From the NCBI RefSeq assembly GCF_030489605.1, contig NZ_JAUKFY010000031.1:1-37193 (forward strand): 37,193 nucleotides of DNA, given 5' to 3'. Within the stretch, counting starts at the first letter, position 1. Every line of letters starts with the position of its first letter. This DNA comes from Brevibacillus laterosporus (lineage in GTDB: Bacteria > Bacillota > Bacilli > Brevibacillales > Brevibacillaceae). The notes beneath the pieces were generated by a model. The model did not search any database. It was not told the DNA's origin and worked only from the letters and a program-made list of their open reading frames with translations. Below are positions 14,708 through 22,470 of the stretch, in pieces. The position numbers and the translations under genes are program-made.

Positions 14708-15802
14708 CTAGAAGCGACGAGAAGCATAAGGAAAAATAATCTGTACGATCGTTCCTTTTCCCTCCTCAGACTGAATTTCGATCGAATGATTCAGCTTTTC
14801 TGCCACTTCCTTGACCAAATACAGACCCATTCCCGTAGATTCCTTGAATTCCCTTCCATTTTCTCCGGTAAAAAAGGCGCGAAACACGCGGGGAAGATCG
14901 GCTGTCGGTATGCCTACTCCTCTATCCTGTACTTCCAAAACAACTGACTCACCCTGCGTAAAAGCTGCAACCGTCACTTTTTCATGTGTACCGGCGGAAT
15001 ATTTAATTGCATTCGATAACAACTGATCCAGCATAAAGGCCAGCCATTTCGCATCCGTTTCTGCTGTTAATGTCGACTCTATTTTTACGTCAGGATAAAC
15101 GTAATTTCGGATAAAAAACCTCTTATTGTCATGAACAACCTTATTTACAATCGGTAATAAACGGACATGATCCACGCTAAAATCCTGTTCAAATGTCTCC
15201 AGCCTTGAAATATATAACGCCATTTCCAAGCCTTTGCGCAACTTATCTGTCTCCTCCGCAATGCTTTCAAATCGCTCGTCATCCTCCTTCTGCGTAATTA
15301 ATTCGATGACGGATAAAGGTGTTTTCATCTGATGCACCCACTGATTCATAAAGGTAATATGATCTTGATGCTGGCGTTCCCAGCTCTTTATTTGCTCCTG
15401 ATATCTTTTATATTGGGCCTCCAATAAGGTTGCCAAAGCTTCTGGAAGCGGGGAGTGGTTAAATTCTGACATGAACTCATGCATAGTTTCAAGCGGCTGG
15501 GATAGGCGCACATAAAAAGCACGATGGCTCACATATCGGTACGTAAGATATATCAGTAAAAGAAAAGTCCCTAAAAAAATAGCATACAAGGCTGTCAGCA
15601 CATGATCATAGCCATCGAACCAAAAAACAAGCAAGAAAAACAGCATTAAGATGTAGGAATATAAGATAAGCGGGACATGCTCACGTAAAAAGAGCCGTAC
15701 ATGCTTCTTGTTGCTGGATGAATTCATTTCAAAAAACTTATTTCTAGCTGATCGTGCCCTCGAATTCCCTTCAAAGGTACTCGTGTTGTGCTCTCTGTCC
15801 AT
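14708..15802 (-). CDS. BceS-type intramembrane-sensing histidine kinase
   Basis: A 364-residue kinase. Two membrane helices (about 44-62 and 69-89) are joined by only six residues, the intramembrane-sensing layout, so it probably senses through the permease rather than binding the peptide directly. The phosphoacceptor is His157 in FMNQWVHQMKTPLSVIEL. The ATPase domain has the N box LLSNAIKYSAG, G1 EVQDRGVGIP and G2 STGMGLYLVKEV. The start directly follows the regulator's TGA, with GGAGG 10 nt upstream. The cytosolic N-terminal extension (about 40 residues) is longer than in B. subtilis BceS; Met26 is a shorter alternative start without a good ribosome site. Confidence 0.92.
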   Translation of the reverse strand: MDREHNTSTFEGNSRARSARNKFFEMNSSSNKKHVRLFLREHVPLILYSYILMLFFLLVFWFDGYDHVLTALYAIFLGTFLLLIYLTYRYVSHRAFYVRLSQPLETMHEFMSEFNHSPLPEALATLLEAQYKRYQEQIKSWERQHQDHITFMNQWVHQMKTPLSVIELITQKEDDERFESIAEETDKLRKGLEMALYISRLETFEQDFSVDHVRLLPIVNKVVHDNKRFFIRNYVYPDVKIESTLTAETDAKWLAFMLDQLLSNAIKYSAGTHEKVTVAAFTQGESVVLEVQDRGVGIPTADLPRVFRAFFTGENGREFKESTGMGLYLVKEVAEKLNHSIEIQSEEGKGTIVQIIFPYASRRF

Positions 15803-16513
15803 TCACCTTGTACCTCCTGCATGATTCCACGTGATCTGTAATCGGTAGCCGGCTCCCCTGACCGTCTCAATTGCGTCTTCTATTCCTAACTCAGCAAGCT
15901 TCTTTCGCAAGCGAGTGATATTCACACTCAATGTATTGTCATCTACAAATGCCTGATCGTCCCACAGTTTGTCTAAGAGCTTAGCCCGACTTGACACACG
16001 CGGATAAGCAGTAAGCAAGGCCTCTAGTAAAATCGCTTCCTTTTTCGTCAATAAGCTGCTCTCTTCTTGCAATTTCACTTCTAATCTCTCTGGATAAAGA
16101 CATAAGCCTTTTTGCTCGACCATGCGCTCCTCCATCTTGGGGGCGTAATCTCCATAGGCTCTTCGTAGCTGACTGCGAATTTTGGCTATTACTAGCTCGT
16201 AATGAAAGGGCTTGGTAATGAAATCATCTGCACCATACTCAAGTGCCATTACCTGATCCATCTCTGTACTGCGAGCTGATATAAACACGATGGGGCACGT
16301 GGAGATCGTACGAAGCTGACGACACCAGTAGTAGCCATCAAAGCTGGGCAAATTAATATCTAGCAAGACCAAGTCTGGCTTCCATTCTAAAAAGCTCTCC
16401 ATAATGAGATCGAAATTTCGGATTACAATCCCTCGGTATTTATATCTCTCTATATGCTCTCGCAGCAATTCTGCAATTTTCGGGTCATCTTCAATAATCA
16501 TGATTGTCGTCAT
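15803..16513 (-). CDS. BceR-type OmpR-family response regulator
   Basis: A 236-residue regulator with a receiver domain (acidic pocket Glu8-Asp9-Asp10, phospho-acceptor Asp52 in LVLLDINLPSFDG, conserved Lys in FITKPFHYE) and a C-terminal winged helix (about 140-228, DDQAFVDDNTLSVNITRLRK and ETVRGAGYRL). The gene directly precedes the kinase gene. By family, the phosphorylated dimer should bind the inverted repeat at 14669-14684 and activate the transporter genes. Confidence 0.94.
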   Translation of the reverse strand: MTTIMIIEDDPKIAELLREHIERYKYRGIVIRNFDLIMESFLEWKPDLVLLDINLPSFDGYYWCRQLRTISTCPIVFISARSTEMDQVMALEYGADDFITKPFHYELVIAKIRSQLRRAYGDYAPKMEERMVEQKGLCLYPERLEVKLQEESSLLTKKEAILLEALLTAYPRVSSRAKLLDKLWDDQAFVDDNTLSVNITRLRKKLAELGIEDAIETVRGAGYRLQITWNHAGGTR

Positions 16514-16714
16514 AAGCTTTTCCCATCCTTTATTCTTGTAAAAGGAAAGCTTCCAGCTATTTTTCCTTTACACTCTTCTCATCGTTTGACGTAAAAGCAG
16601 ACTTTTTTGTCACTTTCTCTTTGTTTTCCTTTTTTTGTCGCAATAGATGTATTTCACTACTTTTAATTGTTGTATACTTTAAATAAGCCAAAATAAGGAA
16701 GGATGATCACCTAT

Positions 16715-17263
16715 ATGATTGATAAAACAGCACTGGTTATTGTAGACACCCAGAGCATCATTACCTATCATTCTTATCATGGGGAAGAAATTGTTGGCAA
16801 AATTAGTTCATTACAAGCAAAAGCTCGTCAGCTCAACATCCCTGTTCTGTTTATTCAGCATATTGGTCCAGTAGGCTCTCCTTTTGAGGAAGGAGCGCAT
16901 ATGACTGAGATTCATCCTAACGTTGCACCTCTTGTGGGTGAAATAGTGATTAAAAAGACAGCATGCGACGCGTTCTATGAAACAGCACTGCATCAGGAAC
17001 TTATAAATCGAGGTATCGAGCATCTCATTATTGTTGGCTTTCAAACCCAGTTTTGTATTGATACAGCTTGCCGAAGCGCAGTCTCACACGGCTATGAGGT
17101 AACCTTGGTTGGCGATTGCCATTCGACAGCCAATACCCCGACCCTGAACGCCATCTCTATTATTGACCACCACAACGAAACATTGAACGGGTTAGGCACC
17201 CCGCATCATAACATCACAGTCAAGGATTCAAGCGAGATTTTTGCCTCCGAGCTTGCACGTTAA
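16715..17263 (+). CDS. isochorismatase-family cysteine hydrolase
   Basis: About 182 residues of the isochorismatase/nicotinamidase fold. The catalytic triad is visible: Asp in ALVIVDTQ, Lys in IVIKKTACDAFYET and Cys in IVGFQTQFCIDTACR (D11, K80 or K81, and C114 from this start). An in-frame ATG at 16703 touches the GGAAGG ribosome site directly, so the ATG at 16715 is more likely. The substrate is unknown: nicotinamidase metal-binding His residues are not obvious, and the protein is closest in length to B. subtilis YrdC-type hydrolases. It is a single gene followed by a terminator. Confidence 0.85.
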   Translation: MIDKTALVIVDTQSIITYHSYHGEEIVGKISSLQAKARQLNIPVLFIQHIGPVGSPFEEGAHMTEIHPNVAPLVGEIVIKKTACDAFYETALHQELINRGIEHLIIVGFQTQFCIDTACRSAVSHGYEVTLVGDCHSTANTPTLNAISIIDHHNETLNGLGTPHHNITVKDSSEIFASELAR

Positions 17264-17373
17264 GGGAAGATAAAAGATTTCGACTGTTAAAATACGGCTT
17301 TTCCAAGAGCAATTAGACTGAAACCTTTATTTCAGCATCTTCACCTAGTAACAGTGATCATGAATCAAACAAA

Positions 17374-17408
17374 AAACAGACTCCCTCGATCGGGGAGTCT
17401 GTTTCTTT
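17374..17408. terminator. bidirectional terminator
   Basis: A CAGACTCCC/GGGAGTCTG stem (17377-17385 with 17393-17401) with A-tract before and T-tract after serves both the plus-strand hydrolase and the minus-strand ferredoxin-like gene. Confidence 0.85.
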
Positions 17409-17515
17409 CATTTCTGTGTTGGTATGAAAATAATGTTCTGACTTAAATCACGAGTATGACGCACTGTGAACATGTTCTCTAGCAATATCTTTTTTTGCTG
17501 AGAGTAGCTGTTCCT

Positions 17516-17872
17516 TTATTTCTTTACCCCAAGCGCTACGGTTTCCTTTCTAACAAATCCGTCGCCGGAGTATCTATGGCTAATTTTAGCCTGATAATGC
17601 TGTCCTTGGACAAGATGCTCCACAATCTCTTTCGCATCCTCAGGCTGAACATTTTGATACCAAACTCCATCTGGATACACAATCAAGACACAGGCATCCT
17701 CACAGCGTCCATTACATCTGGTTCGGGTTGTATGAATCTGTTCATCTGCTCGCAGCCTGGCTATTTCTTGACGAATCGCCACAGTGACTTCTTCGCCGCC
17801 TTTTCGCATGCAACTACCGCCATTACATAGCAGGATATGGTGCTTTGTTTTCGATAAATCCCATGTTGCCAT
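17516..17872 (-). CDS. [2Fe-2S] ferredoxin-like (thioredoxin-fold) protein
   Basis: A 118-residue soluble protein with cysteines at 16, 21, 53, 57 and 61 (LLCNGGSC and RCNGRCEDACVLIVYPDGVW), the pattern of thioredoxin-like [2Fe-2S] ferredoxins as in NuoE-type and cobalamin-pathway small ferredoxins. PEDAKEIVEHLV follows as the C-terminal helix. It is a stand-alone gene, so the electron partner is unknown. About 45 residues after the domain (QAKISHRYSGDGFVRKETVA) look like an extended basic tail. Confidence 0.85.
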   Translation of the reverse strand: MATWDLSKTKHHILLCNGGSCMRKGGEEVTVAIRQEIARLRADEQIHTTRTRCNGRCEDACVLIVYPDGVWYQNVQPEDAKEIVEHLVQGQHYQAKISHRYSGDGFVRKETVALGVKK

Positions 17873-18141
17873 AACCTTCCCCCTTCTGGTTTCCCCTTAT
17901 TGTATCAGCATTTGATTGAAAATGATTCCTTATTGAAATGTTTTGGAGAGTTTGTGCACATCCTTACAGTTTCTTTTGGTACATGTATGTAGCATAACAG
18001 ATTGATATGCCATCTCTTTGTAAGCAGAAATGGAGAATCGGATAGATCATGGATTATTGATTCTGTTTTCCTACATTACCTGGATTTGATCAGATGAATT
18101 GAATTGGTTTTATCTGAACTGTAAGGAGCTTTTACCATAAT
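17873..18141. other. intergenic region without a gene
   Basis: No start/stop pair with a convincing ribosome site is visible on either strand. It should hold the promoter of the minus-strand ferredoxin-like gene; no clear -35/-10 pair was assigned. Confidence 0.5.
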
Positions 18142-18167
18142 AAAAAACCGTCAGAAGGATCTGACGG
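18142..18167 (-). terminator. terminator of the lipoprotein gene
   Basis: CCGTCAGA/TCTGACGG stem (18148-18155 with 18160-18167) with a 4-nt loop, followed on the minus strand by six T residues, 10 nt after the stop codon. Confidence 0.9.
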
Positions 18168-18176
18168 CCTTACGTT

Positions 18177-19235
18177 TTATCTTTCACGAGACACTAGCAT
18201 AAAATTATTAATAAACCCATTCTCCTGTAAAAAGACAGGTTCTATGTTTTTAGTAGCAAAATCGTAATAATAAATCCCGCGCCCCTTGTTAAAATCTTGT
18301 TTTGAAGTATTGCCCAGATAATAAATACCCTTAGCGTCATGGGAAAGATAGACATCACTTCTAGACGAAATGGGGAGATCCAACTTCCTTCTTTCACCAG
18401 TCTTACTATCCACCAGACTATATTCGATAGGTGGACGATTGATACTAGGAGAGGTAATAAGAAAAAGCTGATTCCCAGTACTTGACAAGGAAATGATTTG
18501 CTCCTTTTTCAGCGATATGATCGGGCGTTCTTGTTTCGTCTCGTTATTCAGTTCAACAATTGTATAGTCGGGGGGAACCATGGCTTTTTGTTGCTTATTA
18601 GAGATGTTTCTCTGCTTCTCTCTTTCATTCTCTGAAAAACGGGCAAGATAGGTTTTATTTGCTTCTGTATTGTATGAAACCGCCCACGTGTTGCTATCGA
18701 GATCTTTATCATCCATGAACTCTAACTTATGCTTCTGTTTATCATACAAGACCGTTTTTAGGACACGCTCGCCTTTCTTCACGGCGGCTAGAATAATAGG
18801 TCCTTCTTTTGTCGTAGGCACAATGTAGTTAATGGCAAATAATTCGTTTGATAGCTGTTCCGTCTTTTTAGACTGTAGATCATAGGAGAACAATTGATCT
18901 CCTTTATCTTGTACATCTGCTGAGTAGTAAATCTTATTATCCATCAGCGCCACAACAGATAATGGATATTGTGAAGTGTAAGGAATATCTGCAAGCTTTG
19001 TCATGAGCTTAGATTGTAAATCATAGCTCATAACCCGCATTACCATTCCATTAGTTGTATCTTTCCCATTCACATATTCGGTGTAAGTAATTGATAAATA
19101 GTCCCCAAGTTTATGCTTTTTTTCATTTTGGCTTGTCATTATTTCAGATTTTTGATTTACGGTTTTTTGCATACATCCCGAAAGAAGAAGAGTAAATATC
19201 GTAACTATCATTAAACAAACTCTCTTTCTACTCAT
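18177..19235 (-). CDS. secreted lipoprotein of beta-propeller type, unknown function
   Basis: A 352-residue protein. The N terminus MSRKRVCLMIVTIFTLLLSGC is a type II signal with lipobox LLSGC, so the mature protein is lipid-anchored at Cys21. The body has repeated beta-strand units of the form KIYYSADVQ, DQLFSYDLQSKKTEQL, GIYYLGNTSK and GIYYYDFATKNIEPV, resembling TolB/DPP-type propeller blades. The ATG at 19235 has AAAGGA 8 nt upstream and is preferred to an in-frame GTG at 19241. No enzyme motif was recognised. It is downstream of the secreted-protein gene on the same strand. Confidence 0.75.
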   Translation of the reverse strand: MSRKRVCLMIVTIFTLLLSGCMQKTVNQKSEIMTSQNEKKHKLGDYLSITYTEYVNGKDTTNGMVMRVMSYDLQSKLMTKLADIPYTSQYPLSVVALMDNKIYYSADVQDKGDQLFSYDLQSKKTEQLSNELFAINYIVPTTKEGPIILAAVKKGERVLKTVLYDKQKHKLEFMDDKDLDSNTWAVSYNTEANKTYLARFSENEREKQRNISNKQQKAMVPPDYTIVELNNETKQERPIISLKKEQIISLSSTGNQLFLITSPSINRPPIEYSLVDSKTGERRKLDLPISSRSDVYLSHDAKGIYYLGNTSKQDFNKGRGIYYYDFATKNIEPVFLQENGFINNFMLVSRER

Positions 19236-19242
19236 GCCCACG

Positions 19243-19287
19243 TTCCTTTCTTTACATGTAAAGAGGATAGGGTAAAAACCCTATCCT
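19243..19287. repeat. dispersed repeat copy A with hairpin
   Basis: TTCCTTTCTTTACATGTA (19243-19260) and GGGTAAAAACCCT (19270-19282), separated by 9 nt, recur at 20230-20260. Here the second half extends into a perfect 10-bp hairpin (AGGATAGGGT/ACCCTATCCT, 19264-19287) just after the stop of the secreted-protein gene, where it may act as a weak terminator. Confidence 0.7.
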
Positions 19288-19294
19288 GTACTTA

Positions 19295-20116
19295 TTAGAA
19301 CTCATAATAGTATCTACCTTTAAATGAAAGATTTTTGTCCCATTTCAGTCCAAAGTCTTCAACACCCGTTTTCCATATATCCAGCACAGCATCTGGTAAT
19401 GCACCATTGTCCCTCTTAGTTACTGTGGCTGCTTTGTCATTTTCTGTATTGCGTGCATTGATTGTGGTATTATATTTTGGATTATCAATGTCACCTTTTG
19501 TAGCACAATCCCCTTTTACTAAATTATTATCATTTTCACCTGTTGTATCGGTAAAATTTGTAATTCTCCCTGTACCTAATACACTACCAGATGATGAGCC
19601 AGTAATTACAATGGTGTTATTATTAGCACCATACTTATATGTACCAGCTGCTTTACGCGTTCCCCTAGGCAAAGCTTTGTAAGCTAGTGCTTCTACCCCG
19701 TCATCCTCCTTAATTGAGGAGGGATAAACAATTTTTTTAATGAATCCCTCTCCATCGTAAATGACTCTCATTCCTGGCTGAGGTGCTGGATTTTGTATAT
19801 GATAGACTGGAAGTTCTTTAGCTTCATCTAAAATTTTCTGAACTAAAGTTTCTTCTTCTGCCAATTTTATAAGTTCTGTTTTAGAGAGTTCCTGTTTTTG
19901 AACCGCTTGTACTCTCTCATTTGAGGTAAGTTTTTCTCCCTTTTCAATCACAACCATGTTGTAAAAATCGTCATACTCAATTATTGTCCCTGCTAACATC
20001 TGATCAGGAATCTTTCCAACACTCTTTTCTGCATGAGTACTTGGAGCTGAAACCATAACAAGTGAACCTAGAATCGCTGTAGTAAGCACAAGATGGGGAA
20101 GAATCTTTCTTTTCAT
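19295..20116 (-). CDS. secreted protein of unknown function
   Basis: A 273-residue protein exported by a classic signal peptide (KRK, then a hydrophobic core, cleavage probably after THA near residue 30). The ATG at 20116 has GGGAGG 9 nt upstream; a longer frame upstream lacks a ribosome site. Residues 31-150 are charged and mostly helical. The C-terminal 115 residues form a distinct beta-rich domain with GTYKYGANNNTIVITGSSSG, CATKGDIDNPKYNTTINARN, KRDNGALPDAVLDIWKTGVE and the ending SFKGRYYYEF. I recall similar C-terminal domains in other secreted Bacillales proteins without an assigned role. It is expected outside the cell. Confidence 0.75.
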   Translation of the reverse strand: MKRKILPHLVLTTAILGSLVMVSAPSTHAEKSVGKIPDQMLAGTIIEYDDFYNMVVIEKGEKLTSNERVQAVQKQELSKTELIKLAEEETLVQKILDEAKELPVYHIQNPAPQPGMRVIYDGEGFIKKIVYPSSIKEDDGVEALAYKALPRGTRKAAGTYKYGANNNTIVITGSSSGSVLGTGRITNFTDTTGENDNNLVKGDCATKGDIDNPKYNTTINARNTENDKAATVTKRDNGALPDAVLDIWKTGVEDFGLKWDKNLSFKGRYYYEF

Positions 20117-20453
20117 AAAATAGCCTCCCTCATATTGAGTAAATATAACAAAAACATACAACTATTTCCAGCATATGTTATTATTCTCATATTTACAAAT
20201 GTTTCTTTGTAGAAATGAGGATATTTAGTTTCCTTTCTTTACATGTAGGGTAAAAACCCTGCCTGACATGATTTCTATCAAGTAATAAGAGGTTTTCCAA
20301 TCCGTAAAAAGTTGTATTAAAATCCTATATTCTCACTGCTATAAAAAGATGGAAAAGAACCCTAGCTCAAGACAGGCTACCACTCTGTTTCCCCGTATGC
20401 CCTATTACTTATTACCTGATGGAGAAGTCACTTTAGATCAAACATTTTCTTCT
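20117..20453. other. intergenic region with repeat copy B
   Basis: No gene is seen. It holds the upstream region of the secreted-protein gene on the minus strand and one copy of a dispersed repeat (20230-20260). The sequence around 20150-20220 is AT-rich, as expected for a promoter; I could not fix a -35/-10 pair. Confidence 0.5.
20230..20260. repeat. dispersed repeat copy B
   Basis: Identical 18-nt (20230-20247) and 13-nt (20248-20260) blocks to copy A, without the 9-nt spacer. The two copies bracket the secreted-protein gene. Confidence 0.7.
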
Positions 20454-21121
20454 TTACATATTAATTTGACCTTCAATGGTCGCTGAGCCTTGCTTGGTAA
20501 ACCTAAAGACGTACGCAATATCTGCATCGGGTTTGACTGAGTAACCCGTCAAGTCGATGCCAAGCATCTTTTCACTACGGGCTTAGCTGCATCTAGAGCA
20601 TCCTTCGCAGAAACGTTTTTCAAAAAAATGATTGTTCAAGCTGTGCAATCTGAGGAGTCATTTCATATTCATTCCTGATTCCCCATAGTTTTCCTGTTTG
20701 TACTTCTAACGTAGCAGAGAGTATGCCTTCGGGCCCATCAATGCACTCGATAACCCATACATTTTCCTCTTCTGATTTAACGCGTGTCGCTTTTGTCGTC
20801 TTTAATGTCTTGCCTGTGAAAGCTTTGATCTCTTGTGCCGCTCTCTGGATTATTTTCGGATCAACCTGCCTTATTTCATACTCCAGTTGGACTGCGCCTA
20901 GTTTAGTATTTTAAAATGTACAGCTTCTCGGAAGTTCATGCTACCAAGTGCAGTCAAATATAAGGATGCCTGCAATATGATTTTTGTGACACGATTTTTG
21001 AAATGTGTTTGGCTTCAGGGGGAGTTCGGGCGTTCGCTTCCAAAGTGATTACGTTCTCGTCCTTCTCTTCATCAGGAGCTAGCAGCTTGATTCTAGCCGC
21101 ATTACATCCCTCTATTTCCAT
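20454..21121 (-). pseudogene. multiply frameshifted remnant of an unrecognised gene
   Basis: The minus strand contains consecutive coding-like segments in changing frames. They are: about 21121-20985 (MEIEGCNAARIKLLAPDEEK...); about 20985-20914 (with ASLYLTALGSMNFREAVHF); a 97-codon stretch at 20910-20620 without any start codon (including EYEIRQVDPKIIQRAAQEIK and VWVIECIDGPEGILSATLEV); then FLKNVSAKDALDAAKPVVK; and finally LGIDLTGYSVKPDADIAYVF to a TAA at 20454. At least three frameshifts and an internal TAG are needed to join them. The parent would be about 220 residues. The pattern of the second half (AAKPVV-K-LGIDLTGY) faintly resembles PepSY/YcdB-type secreted domains; I cannot name it. 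Confidence 0.6.
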
Positions 21122-21122
21122 G

Positions 21123-21158
21123 AAAAAAGCTGGCACAATAGAATGTGACAGCTTTTTT
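21123..21158 (-). terminator. terminator of the RND efflux operon
   Basis: AAAAAAGCTG/CAGCTTTTTT inverted repeat (21123-21132 with 21149-21158) extended inward by GTG/CAC-type pairs. It carries a T-tract on the minus strand and lies 37 nt after the adaptor stop. It is symmetric and could work in both directions. Confidence 0.9.
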
Positions 21159-21194
21159 CGAGAGATGCTTTTGTCTATATCTGTTCAGTTATTC

Positions 21195-22445
21195 TTACTT
21201 TTGGATCGTTACCTTGCTTCCATCCTTCAACAGTGTCTGTCCTTTGACTACGACCTGTTGATCTGCCTTGATTCCTGTCAGGATTTCGATGGATTCGCTA
21301 GAGGCTTCTCCTGTGGTTACTGCGACTTGTTTTGCTATTTCGCCTTCTACGACGTAAACATACTGCTTCCCGTCGCGATCGAACACGGCCTTGCGAGGAA
21401 CAACTACCTTTTCCTGTCCTTTTCCTTGTTGCCCTAATACATTCATGTTCACAACCATATCCGCTTTCAGCTCGTTGTTTGGATTAGGGATTGAGATTTC
21501 GATGGGATAGGCTTTGAGCTGTGGATCCATCACCGGGCTGACAGCCGTTACTTTAGCTGTCATTTCTTTTCCCAATACCGTGATATTCACTTTTACCTCA
21601 TCGCCCACCTTCACCTGTGAAATATCTTGTTCAGAGAAATTCGCCTTCACAACAAGCGGGTTGGTATTAACTAAAGTGACAACAGGGCTTTGCGGAGAAG
21701 CCACCTGTCCAACCGATCCATTCACACTTGAAATGTACCCGCTGAAAGGAGCCTTTACCACTGCATTGCCCAGTTGTGTCCGAGCATTTTCCAAGCTTAC
21801 GGCCGCTTGCTTAACAGAAGCTTCAGATACACCTACTGCTGACATTTGTGTGGCAGCTTTCAGCCCTTCCTGCGCATTTGCAACCGCTGTTCTTGCATTG
21901 GCAAGCTGTGTATTTGCTTGCTCATATTGTTGTAGAGAAATTGCACCTTGATTAAATAGCGTTTGCATCCGCTGTTGATTTCGTTCTGCATCCTGTAGGG
22001 CTGTTTGGGCTTGGCTCAACCCATTCTTTGCTTGTTCAAGACCTTGACTGGAGCTATTGCCTGCTTGGTTTAAATTCGCCTTCGCTACCTGATAAGCCGC
22101 TTCTGCTTGTTTGATCGAATTAATCACATCTTGTTCATCTATACTAAACAAAGTTTCACCCTGTTTTACAAATTGCCCTAACCGAACAGGTAAGGAGGTA
22201 ATTTTCCCAGACAATTTTGGACTTAACTGCACATCCTGACTAGGCGCTAATTTAGCTGTAAAGCCTGCACTAGAGGAGACTGTCCCTAGCTTAGACATTT
22301 CAATCTGAACCGGTGTTACGCTCTCTGTCTGTTCTGTCGGAGTACTCTCTGCCGCTTGATTCGAACATCCCGCTACTAAGAACAGAGCAGATGCTGCTAC
22401 TAGAATCATTTTTTTATTCATCGTTGTTTTTGCTTTCAATTTCAT
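21195..22445 (-). CDS. RND efflux adaptor (membrane fusion protein), lipoprotein
   Basis: A 416-residue HlyD/AcrA-type adaptor. A type II signal with lipobox LVAGC (Cys26) anchors it outside the membrane. The biotinyl-lipoyl halves are seen around residues 75-110 (LSGKITSLPVRLGQFVKQGE) and 230-260 (APFSGYISSVNGSVGQV). Between them lies a long coiled-coil hairpin (about 110-225, rich in Gln, Ala and Asn). A beta-barrel and membrane-proximal domain follow (PLVVKANFSEQDISQVKVGD, then VPRKAVFDRDGKQYVYVVEG). The ATG at 22445 has GAGGAGGGGG upstream, 25 nt after the pump gene. As Gram-positive cells lack an outer membrane, it probably supports the pump in the wall space. Confidence 0.92.
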   Translation of the reverse strand: MKLKAKTTMNKKMILVAASALFLVAGCSNQAAESTPTEQTESVTPVQIEMSKLGTVSSSAGFTAKLAPSQDVQLSPKLSGKITSLPVRLGQFVKQGETLFSIDEQDVINSIKQAEAAYQVAKANLNQAGNSSSQGLEQAKNGLSQAQTALQDAERNQQRMQTLFNQGAISLQQYEQANTQLANARTAVANAQEGLKAATQMSAVGVSEASVKQAAVSLENARTQLGNAVVKAPFSGYISSVNGSVGQVASPQSPVVTLVNTNPLVVKANFSEQDISQVKVGDEVKVNITVLGKEMTAKVTAVSPVMDPQLKAYPIEISIPNPNNELKADMVVNMNVLGQQGKGQEKVVVPRKAVFDRDGKQYVYVVEGEIAKQVAVTTGEASSESIEILTGIKADQQVVVKGQTLLKDGSKVTIQK

Positions 22446-22470
22446 TTCCCCCTCCTCTATCTCTTCGCCT

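Noticed and set aside
16537-16572. imperfect inverted repeat (GTAAAAGGAAA and TTTTTCCTTTAC) upstream of the response regulator
   Set aside because: The arms match only partly after a gap, and no promoter could be placed around it.
20723-20914. 63-codon plus-strand frame in the gene-poor region
   Set aside because: It lies opposite the 97-codon segment of the pseudogene, which has the more protein-like sequence.
20954-21136. 60-codon minus-strand gene starting in the terminator
   Set aside because: Its GTG start is within the efflux-operon terminator and it lacks a ribosome site; treated as the first segment of the pseudogene.
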